Source of the DNA: Klebsormidium nitens
Lineage: Eukaryota; Streptophyta; Klebsormidiophyceae; Klebsormidiales; Klebsormidiaceae
Length of the DNA stretch: 44,950 bases
Assembly: GCA_000708835.1 (NCBI GenBank)
Contig: DF237213.1
Location: 78,233-123,182 of the forward strand
Direction: 5' to 3'
The notes under the pieces are model-generated. The model searched no databases. It saw only the letters and a list, made by a program, of their open reading frames with translations, and was not told the DNA's origin. The translations under genes were made by a program, and so were the position numbers. How positions within the stretch are numbered: position 1 is the first letter of the stretch; each line of letters begins with the position of its first letter. Shown here one piece after another: positions 23,775 to 33,628 of the stretch.

Positions 23775-26047
23775 GCAGAGACACGATATAAATTACAGTA
23801 GAAAAGAGTAGGGACAGCAAACAATTGAGGAGCTCCTATCATGCTGAGTTATTGCGGAAGTAGTATCGGAAGCTGTGATTCTTGCATTTATATTGACGTT
23901 GTACCATTAAGGCCTTCGGCTTCGCCACAAACATGCGTACGTAGATCCACACGACTGATCAGGATCATTCACCTGCCAAATAGTTTACCAGTTTCCCACA
24001 GCATGCTCTTCATTGATTGCTGAGACTGTACGGGGGTCACGGACCCGAGGTTTGAAGCTCAGTGAAGCTTCGGAACTTTGGAAGCTTCAGCAGACTCGCT
24101 TATACCTTCAATGACGCGTTGGATCATTTATTGAACGCTCTTGATGCCACATGCAATGTCTCATGACTCAGACATAAATTGACCTATACACCATCCGAGG
24201 CATATATGTCCAAAGATGTTCGATCTCTTTTCAAAACGCCGTAGCCACATGGCCGCCATCTAGGCTTCCGACGATGGCATATTTGGAAATCAACATTTGG
24301 AATTTGGACACCTAGCTACCCTTAGTACGTACCGAATCTCCATCAGTGTGCTATACAATAGTCCTTAATTACTACGGTAGCTAGCTCCTGGCAACCGCTA
24401 TTTATGATCCAACTGAGACTGCGTACCCTTGGGCCTATGCACACCTGGGAGGGGGGTTTTTGCCCAAAAACGGGGTTTTGCTGACGTTTGTCGGAGACCC
24501 GAGATCCAAGCTCGGGAGCAACCCCGAGACCCTATGCACACCGGGTTGCGGGATGTCGGGTTTCCGCTCCTCAACGCGTTGTGTACCTAACCGTGTACAG
24601 TTTGTGTACGTACCGATCGAAGCCCGCAAAAGTACGTTTGGCGCGTCCATCGTTCCCCCGTGACGTGCATCACCGAGACCCCGACTTTCGATCGAAACCC
24701 CGCCAAAGGGCCGGGTCTCGGATTTTGGAAAATTTCCGAGACCCGGGTCTCCGACACGTCGGCGAGACCCCGACTAGTGTGCATAGCCCGAAAGGGGTGC
24801 CGGATGTCGATTTCGAGACCCGGGTCTCCATTTTACCAGAGAAACCCCGACACCCCCCTCCAGGTGTGCATAGCCCCCTTGTGCTAGCAAGAAATTGATT
24901 GCATAAAGTCCGAATGATCAGCCCGCGGGACTACGGGCAAATTACAGTATATAAGCTGGAATTATGATCAGTATTCCGAGTGCCGCTTATATCATGATTA
25001 TATATTTGCTATAAGCGGCCGTGACATGCAGTATGGTCACTTCTTTTTATACACGCTTAGGCACCGGCCTGGGCCCATGGCGCAAAAACAAGCAATTTCG
25101 GAGTTCGGGCTTCATTAAAAAATGTTTCTTTAGGTAGTTACCAAGCAGTTACTAACAACAAAGCAACATGGGACAGCCATGCATGACTAACATATGACAT
25201 GCTACCTCATCGTGGCGTAACTACTGGGTATCAAAGTCACTTAGCAATACCAATCGGAGTATCGCACATGCAGATATTGAATCGATCATGTTTACTCAGT
25301 GATGCATGATGATCGATCTCCATGGCGGGCGGCGGCGCCTCTAACCCGATGATCCAATCGGAGGATTTCTCTCGCGATCGCGGACGATCGATAAATCCGA
25401 AGTATAGGCCTGACCAGGGGCCAGTGCATGAACCCCGGGCAAGTTTAGTCGAGGACTCAACTTCATTTGCCAGCCTGCCATGGGACACATGGCCGCCGCA
25501 ATCAATTGCAGATACTCAGTATACACATACGCTCGTAGCTGATCAGTTAAGATCATGGTGACAGTTGCTAGCGCTTGCGTTTATGGTCAGTCTCACATGG
25601 CAGCTATATACGGTCCACGGTCACGATTGAGCCTGGTCAAACCCGGCATCTACAAGTAACTTGATTATCCGATCACAATCCAATTGCGTCGACAAAAAAT
25701 GTTCAAATATCCCCGAGTCCTGGCAGCTACAATGATGAAAAGTGTGTCACTAGCATTGACAAAGATGCGACTCTTCATATCGTACTCAAAGCTTTCAAAG
25801 TACCCGAAAACTTACAACTCAATCCTGAAAGTAATCAACCTTAGCTGACTGTACAACAATTGTGATTTACAACTCAAGGATCGTTTCGACCCTGTCGAAA
25901 AGAATCCAAGCTCAATCAGACAACCTCTCATATCCACCCTCTTATCAAAATGAAACCTTTGTTTGGAGGACAGGGCCTCGTATCAATGAAACAGTTATTG
26001 CAAAATCCTTGCATATACTCAAATAAGCACAACACTCGTGTCCCGTT
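23775..26047. other. Intergenic region between the F-box gene and the GRDP gene (tail-to-tail)
   Basis: 2.3 kb, mostly AT-rich. It contains the nested inverted-repeat element at 24431-24876 and a 10-bp perfect hairpin, GCCGCTTATA at 24982-24991 pairing with 25010-25019. Short frames at 25237-25561 lack coding features. No RNA gene is seen. Confidence 0.5.
24431..24876. mobile_element. Nested inverted-repeat element (CTATGCACAC arms)
   Basis: The left arm GGGCCTATGCACACCTGG plus GAGGGGGG (24431-24456) is matched inverted by CCCCCCTCCAGGTGTGCATA plus GCCCC (about 24853-24877). A second copy of CTATGCACACC lies inward at 24532-24542, and a second inverted copy GTGTGCATAG at 24777-24786. This gives two direct and two inverted copies nested around a centre. 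The interior repeats CGAGACCC / GGGTCTCG many times. It looks like a foldback or MITE-type insertion without coding capacity. Confidence 0.6.
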
Positions 26048-29000
26048 CTAGCTGGACCCGCAGCTGCTCCCACAACTGCTGCCCCCCCCGCAGCTACTCC
26101 CTCCCGAGCAGCTGCTTCCCCCCCCGCCACAGCTGCTCCCCCCTCCGCCACAGCTGCTCCCCCCTCCCCCACAGCTGCTCCCCCCTCCTCCGCAGCTGCT
26201 TCCCCCCCCACACGAACTGCCCCCCCCGCCAAGTTCCCGCAGAGGCCCCGCACGACCCGCTGGCCCCACATGCGCTCGCCGCACAGCCCGCCCCCGCCGA
26301 GCCACAGAGGCCCGCCGCGGTGCTGCACGCGCCCGCGCCATGGTTGTGGTGGTGCTCCACCGAGCCGCAGCCTCCCCCTACACAGCACACCGCTCATTCC
26401 GCTTAGCCACATGCCCATCCAGAAAGCACAGCCACAGCGTCCGGAATACCCGGACCTCAGACTTTTCCCCAAGGGCTTTCTAGACACTGCAGAACGGGAC
26501 GACGCAACGCAACAGCTGTAAGAAGGTCAGGCCTTAGCCAACAGACTAACTCGTAGCTTAGACGGGATTTTAAACGGGGGACTCACCTGACGACGTGTCT
26601 ATGAGGAGCGGCGTCATGTACCAGAGCGGGAGGGAGTTATCGGTGCCGCCGCTTGACGAGGACGACGTCTGCCGGGTAGTGGTCCCTCCGTGGGGCCTGG
26701 AGTACGCCACCGAACCTGATCAAAGGAAACAGGCAGACGTGAGCAGGAGCGGGTCAGGTGAGAGAAGCCCCATGAGAACCCCAACATCTGGCTGAAGTTG
26801 CGTCCGTCGGAAAAGGGGTTTGATCTCGAACAAAGTGGACCGACAACGAGGGACCAGTAAGAACACCCCAGCAAAAGGGCACAGGATCTCCTGAAGGTTT
26901 GCCGCTGCTCACCCCACTCATCCACCGGGCGGCCGCCCCTCTTCTTGGCCGCCTTTTCGGCTGCTCGCTGCGCCTTGAGTACGCGCAGTTTTGTGCGACG
27001 GTCCGGAGCGGCGGGCGGCGTCAGGTCCTGCGCGGCCTGGGCAAGGCACGTGCCCAGGAGGGCCACCAGCGGAATCCGCTCCGTGGGCTGGACCTGTGGA
27101 GCGGAATCGGAGATGGTTGTAGGTACTGGCACGCTTGGAAGATAAGGTGGCGCCTCCGTCGTTCTCTCCGCTCGATGCAGAAGAAACCCCAGCGTGTTTT
27201 TTGGCTCGTCAATCAGAACGGGAAGAGTAGGCTGTTGACACCTGTTACGGCTGTGTTGCACACAGATTCAGGAGTAGTACGTGACAGAGAGTCAAACAAC
27301 AGAGTTCTGTCAGGACTGCACGAACGGCAAGAGAAGAGGCAGCTCGCAGCCAGCAGGGCGCGCCTGACCTCCATGATGCCCCGGGTCCAGTTGAGCAGTG
27401 CGGTGGCCTTCCCCCGGGGGTGCTCCGCAGTGTAGCGCACCAGGGTGAAGAAGCCGGCCTCCTGGGCGGGGGACGCCCCGGGCACCGCGTACTCCAGCTG
27501 GCGGCCCTCGATCAAAGCCACCTGCAAACGCACCGGAGAGGAGCACATCACTCGCCGCAATGCTGCACGCTGATGTCACACACTGGGAAGAGACTCACGG
27601 ACAGATAGTCAATGGTCAGAGTTGCACCAAAGAACCATAAGAGTGGACATATTGACACAACTCCTCCGTTTTGTTTTTAAAGCAAGAGGCACAAACGGGC
27701 ACGCATGACAAAGTTGTCGCATTCAAGGCTGAAAGAGGGCAACCAGACTGTGGAGACCTGGCGTATCAACTAAATATGCATTACTTACCGGGGGGCTTTG
27801 CAGGGGCTGCTTGCGCGCCCACGTGGCGACCTTCGGTGTGAGCGCTGCGGTGAGGGCCCTCTCCCCGGACGCCTTGAGCCGCACCGTCAGCTCGTACGTC
27901 ACGCTCGAGTCATCCGTCAGGCTGATGTCAGCAACGTACGAGGCTGCCTCGCCGTAGGGGGTGCCGTACAAAGTCCCGGGGGGGAGGAGCTCCTGGGCCT
28001 TCCCTACGACGACACCTGGCAGAGCAGAGACAGCGAGAGTGGTCAGAAGAAGCGAAGACTGACGTAACGAGAACCCGAACGCACAGACCCATCTGCAGAT
28101 TTCCGACGTGATAATGGGCATGTTAAGTTGTCGGCTTTGTGGAAAATGGTGAAACAACCCGAGCGGCGACGCACCGGGCGTGTTCGACGCGGCCAGGTTG
28201 TGCAGCTGGTGGAGGCGCTGCCCGGGGGAGACTGCAACTGGGGACTCTTGGGTCTTCCTGTCTTTTCGGCCCGTCTTGGCTCTGAAGAGAAAAGGTGCGA
28301 AGTGTTTAGAATCAGCAGGGATTGCAAAGCCGATCCAAGTCTCGTGCCCAGACCTGCCATCGTTGGCACAAGCTAGGAGACGGGCAACGTAGGTCCCAGG
28401 CAACTGCCAAGGCATTTCTGAAGGTCTTGTCCTAGCAAGATTGGCAGAAACAAACGATGCAACCTGTGTCTGCTGTGCAAGGACAAAGTCGAAAGAGATT
28501 GCATATCTGAAAGCAACTCAGAGAACAAGAAGATATCGCAACCACTCACAGTGTGCGCATCACTGCCACGTCAGCCCCCGTGTGGTCCTTGACTGCGCGC
28601 GTGACCCATCTCCCGGTGCTCTCCGCGCCAACGGGCTCTCCGTTATCGTCAGTCAGCGTAGCCCGCGGCCACGTTCTCAGCAAATACGGACCCTGCTCCG
28701 GGGGGGTGATCGACAGCGCCACTCGCAGCGAGGGGGGCTTCTCCCCGTGCTTGAACTTGCCCGTCGGGCTGAGCAGCAACATTCTCTCGAGCACATACCC
28801 CGGCTGTTCCAAGACCTCCGGCCACGTCACCTGAGCCGCCGCCAGCAGCTTGTCCGATTTGAGCCCGGAAAGAATTCCGGCGGGGCGATCCCACACCTCG
28901 AATACGAGCCCCCCCGTGCTCATCTCCACCTGGAACGACGCCGCCTCGCGAGGCCACCCGCTTGCAGCCCCCGCCAGTGCGCCCGACGTCTGCATGCAGG

Positions 29001-31381
29001 GCTTGGAGAGCTTGGCCAGCGGGCGCGCCTTGACGTGGATCACCCCCTTGTGGCGCTCCAGGTTCTTGGCTTCCGTAACCACGACGCAAACCTGGCAGAC
29101 TGACCGGTTGGTAAGGGCGGCCTGTAGGGCTCCGTTATGGTGGGAAGCGTGGGCTGCTTTTGCCAAGGGGGGGATGGGGAATGGTGCGGGAACTGGGAGG
29201 GGAGGTGGGGCTTCGCCCAGGTACAAGGTGCCGGCCCGCTCGTACGGGACTCCGTAGAGCGCAAGCCAGGTGTCGGCGGTGGACTGGAAGGACGTGTCCA
29301 GCTTGGCGCCCGTGCTGCGGTCCTGGTCGCTGCAGCAGCAGGGACGTTTCTGATTTTAGTTTATGGCCTCAAGAATGAGTGCACGAAAAAGTCCGCAGTC
29401 AGGTCAAGAGGTTGCTGCTACCTTAAATCAGAACCAACTACCAGAAAGCAGATTCGGGACACCAGATGGCAGTGGATCAAACCCAGGCAGTGCGCATGAT
29501 CTGAGCCACAAAGCATGTGCCTGATATCAGCAAAACGGCAGCCGAAGCATTCTCAACTTCCAGCCGTTAGCATTTCGAAGTCTTTGAAACGATTTCTCTA
29601 AGGTGCGACCTGTGCATCAATGCCCATCCTCACTCACGTGTCATCGTGGTCTATTAGCTTGCCCATGACGTTCTGACAGTCTTCCGCGTATGCGAGGGGG
29701 CACAGCTGATGGGCATGCCACATCAGATCCACGTCGTACGTGGGCACACAGAACAGCCCGCTGCCGCGCGTGCGCCGCATCAGGTGCAGAAACATGCGGT
29801 ACCGCGCCAGGCTGCCCTCCAAATAGCGCAAGTCCTGCAAGTGAAGATGGGGAAAGACTGTGTCCCGCTGGCGAGAACGGCAATAAGATGGACAGTGGTT
29901 GAGAGAGAAGGACTGCCTGCAATTGGTAACACTGGCAGGCAGGGTGATGTTCAGGCGGTCGCAAATCCGGATATCACCCCCGTTCACCCCAATTTTGCAT
30001 TACAAGCCTGTTGCTGAGAGGATATCTACATGTCTCCTCCATCCTTCACATGCCCTAGTTCTGACAGGCTCCGTTTGGAGGGACGGGTTCCCTGATGCCC
30101 TCGGATACCCAACAGGAAACAACCCCTTCCCCTCCCAGTCAATCACAAAGCCAATTTGCAGAATATACAACAAATTTGATTCAGGAGGGCACATTCACTT
30201 GCACACTTACCAAAAAGCCTGGGCGGTTGACCTGGTAGAAGAAGGACGTTTGCCGCCCCATGGCCGCCACCAGCTTCAGCTCAATGCTGCCCACCTCCGC
30301 TGGCTCTGCGCTCCCCGGAACAGGGTCCCACGGCTCATTGGGGCACTCCGATGCCCACAACGACATAGCGGTGCCGAAAGCGAGGGTGTCGTCGGAGATG
30401 AGGGGGTGGTCCAGTGTGCGCCCAAGGAGGCGCCCGCAGTCCTGGGCGTACATCACCTGGAGGGAGGGAGTAAGGAGAACATGAGGGCAGGCGGGAATGG
30501 AACACAGGAAAAGTAGACAGCTTGGAGGGAGGGTGCAACAAGTTGGACTTGCGGCTCAGCCTTTGGGAGTATGTGTGTTTCTGCTTGTTGACAACTGCAG
30601 ATTCAGGATGCTCACACATAGGGCTCACACATAGGCAGAGCAACTGGTTGTTGGAAACACTGGCATTGGACAACTGGAATAAGTAAGGTAGAAGTTGGCT
30701 TACTGGGTTGAGCATATGGCAGTGCCAGGCCCAGTGCACGTCCAGGGGGGGCAGCAACTGAGCGCCCGGCCCCTGCTTGGCCAGGAGGGGGAGCCAGCAA
30801 TGGCGGTACCTGCGCAAAGTCGCAATCTTTGAGGCTAAGGGTCCGTATAGGCAGGACAGAACGGCCCACATTCACTGTCACCAACGTTGATTGCCGGGGG
30901 CATGCGCAATGATAGAGGGTCTATCCAGGACACAATGCTCCCTACTTGTTTATGCACTCAAGGACAAGAGGTAAAAGCAAAGCCCTTGATGGGTAGGACT
31001 GGGATTACCAAAGGGGCTGCATAGAAAGGCCCCTGCCAAACTGTGGACTTCAAACTCTGTTCACTGCCTATACACGTAAACAAAATGACTCTCTTACATT
31101 CCAATAATTGGGCACTCATATCTACATTTACCACAAAAGAATTCCTTCCATTGGGACTATGCAAACCCGCAGAGTGCGTCTATGGAGGCCTCATCCTCCA
31201 GGATTGTGCCCAGGTCTCACCTCCTTGCCGCCTGTTGCGCTCCTGCAGGAGTGTGCAGCTCGGGCGCATTGTCCACTGCAGACAGCATTGCCACCTGGCA
31301 CCGTGCTGCTGTCAGCAGGTCGGCCGATAGCGGGATGGCCTGAGCTGCCGCCCCTTCCCGCTGCTGATCATCAGTGCCCAT
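26048..31381 (-). CDS. GRDP: Glycine-rich domain protein, GRDP type (DUF1399)
   Basis: Homologue of plant GRDP1/2, implicated in auxin and stress-linked growth. The biochemical role is unknown. Exons: 31381-31221, 30809-30704, 30456-30211, 29834-29638, 29329-28550, 28281-28175, 28015-27789, 27521-27369, 27093-26913, 26715-26587 and 26377-26048. Introns are GT-AG with consistent phases. The start MGTDDQQREG precedes LSADLLTAARCQVAMLSAVD, which matches the family N-terminus. DUF1399 follows (about 25-240), with the repeated W-H-x-H signatures DVHWAWHCHMLNP and YDVDLMWHAHQLCPLAY. A C2-like region lies at about 305-430. A later conserved block has the pattern GRQLEYAV ... GKATALLNWTRG. The tail is His/Gly/Cys-rich (VEHHHNHGAGACS) then SSCGGGG repeats ending CGSSCGSS at 26048. 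The last two segments are in different frames across an 8-G run near 26220-26227. Reading straight on instead stops at 26094 (856 aa). Confidence 0.92.
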
Positions 31382-33628
31382 ACTTACTTACCTCCTGGTC
31401 CGCAATCAAGTAAGGTGGAGCGATTGCAGGCGTGCCTTGCGAAACAATGGCATAAGATGGCGATCTAAGGCGATTATATGCAGCGGCTTCTGGATAGCGG
31501 TAAGCAAAGCTCTTGAGGAAGTCCGTAATCCAGGACGAGCTCCCTTACTGTTGCAGAGAACAAGCAATTACCCAGTGTGGAACTGTGGAAAACAAAGCCT
31601 ACAAAATTGCTGCTGACCGCAGCTCGTCTAAAGTTGCCCTTCACTACGAAGAATGGTAGAAGACAGCTCAAAGAAACTTTGAAGAAGCATCAATCTTGCG
31701 GCTGTTGGACGGGCACTGCTAACAAAGAGACGTGCTACGGTACCCACCCTGCTTCTCCAATATGCTCGGCTTTCTCTGCCCGTTTCTCTGCTGCCTGAGG
31801 CTGCAATGCTGCATCTAGGCTACCCAGTTTCAGTACTGGTAGTTCCAACTCTGCGCGCGCGAGGACCCCGCCAAGTCACTCTGGTCAAAGTTGGTCGTGA
31901 TCCATGTTTCTTGCTCCGAGCAGGCTGTTCAATGTAGTGTCAATGCCTTATGTTTATGGCCTGCAATATCGCTTGAACACTCACATTGACTCACATGAAC
32001 GGGTTGCTCGGTCGCCGTACATGTCATCGGACTCGAGCAATCGAGTCAAGGGGGACCCCCCGACATGCCCGCTTTCAAGTTTCGACCCTCGATGAAAATC
32101 GGATCAACTTTGAACGGTTGTATTGGCACTGTCCTCAGTAGCTGCCGATAATGGTTTCGATAGGTGAAATTAGAGTAACGAATGCATCCCACACTGGCCA
32201 ATTCTAGTTGCTCTAGCAACTGCTTGTTGCAATGAAGCGCGCCAACCTCCGCATCAATTCAGGCCAGCGGCCAGCCTGACAATTGGCAACGTGAAGGCTG
32301 ACACAGACAGCAGCAGGGACCAGGAGCGGCTGTGCATTGATCCAGCTGATAGGTCTAGCTTGATTTCACTTTGCCAATACCTGGCGGCCTCAGGATTTAT
32401 GTATCGTAGGCGTGCATTACGGAGATTCCAATTTGTCTTTAGCGGGTTGTGTCAGGAGCTGTCTGGCGGCGGACAATTGTACGCTAGGAAAGGGGCGTCA
32501 TGAACGCGCCATGGTGGGATGCACTGAGGAGACATTGGGCAGAGAAGGTAAGCTGAAAAGGCGTGGTTTCTGGGCCTCAAACAGAGGGGCCGTAAGGAAA
32601 GTGGACCATGTCTGAAGGCTGAGCCGCCAACGCTCTCCCCTTGGAGTCTAAGTAGCATGGCAATTACCAGCTGCTGCGTAAGGACTGGGGCCTGAAGCAA
32701 TCAAGCGTAGTTGGGCGGCTGGGAAGGGGCAATTGGGATGCTGCAATCAGTGGAAACGGTTGGCCACGTCCTGGCGTTCCGTACTCCGTTGCTTACCCAG
32801 AGTCTCTGGCAGCCTGAATATTTTGCGTACATTTGGTTTGGAAAGCCCAAGTGTCGCTTCGTTTGCAAGCTGCTCTCACAAAGGGCACTGGATCTGGTTG
32901 AAAAGTGACCCCAAGAAACCATTTGTTCAGCATAGAACATCTTCAAGCTGCTGTCTCCCTTTTGACCTTTTGCACTTGGGACACAATGCACAGGGGCACT
33001 CAAAGGTCTCCGGAAACTTTTGGAACGACCTAAGAATTGTGTCAGCTGCATTTAAAACCGGTTCCGCACCTCGTGCTTATGATCAAGCTGATCGGCCGCA
33101 GTCCCATTGTGGCACTGTCACTGCTCGCGTCATGCAGCTTACAAGTGCTCCCAAAGGCCCACATTGGCACCCGAAAGGCTTGACCACCAGTTATCAGGCC
33201 CTTAACATCCAGGGGTGGTATGACTTTGACTATAAAGGTTGGGAATATCACGGATCCTCGCTGCCAGTAGTGACATCAAACCGATCGGAAGGTTCCAAAG
33301 ACCGCTTAAAATGTGCTCCCAAAGGGCTCTGACTTCCTAGTTAGAAGCGGCACACAATTGATGGGTGAATGACAGTCCCTAACTAGTATCATTTGTACAA
33401 TAAGACGATTTCTGATTTGACATGCCTCAGGTTAATCCAAGGCGTGGGGTATCTGTCAAGTCTGACTATCAGGGACTTCACATTGTGAGTTTACTTGCGC
33501 GCGATGTTCACACGCTTCAATCCTTAACAAATCTACCAAAATACATCAGGGGACACTTTTTCTTGAGGGCCAGTTTTCACGGCCATACCCGGCATCTCCT
33601 CTGAACCCCCACCCGCTGGCCCACTCAG
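31382..33628. other. Divergent spacer between the GRDP and LysM/M23 genes, including the likely 5' exon of the latter
   Basis: 2.2 kb. A candidate first coding exon for the downstream gene is 32500-32547: ATG, 16 codons (MNAPWWDALRRHWAEK), then the canonical donor AAG|GTAAGC in phase 0. That fits the phase-0 acceptor at 33628. It is not otherwise supported. An open frame at about 32682-33332 has no ATG until late and no family resemblance. The word GTGCTCCCAAAGG appears twice (about 33145 and 33311). Confidence 0.35.

Noticed and set aside
25945-26487. 180-codon minus-strand frame with AAAEEGG repeats
   Set aside because: It is the third frame through the GRDP Gly-rich tail. The splice phase from the previous exon and the family composition favour the Gly/Cys frames.
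28441-29103. 220-codon plus-strand frame
   Set aside because: Antisense to GRDP exon 5, whose protein matches the family. The plus frame is Arg/Leu-rich shadow sequence without domain.
32733-33332. 199-codon plus-strand frame upstream of the LysM/M23 gene
   Set aside because: It opens without an ATG (the first is near 33132), shows no domain, and has no splice link in phase. Probably chance.
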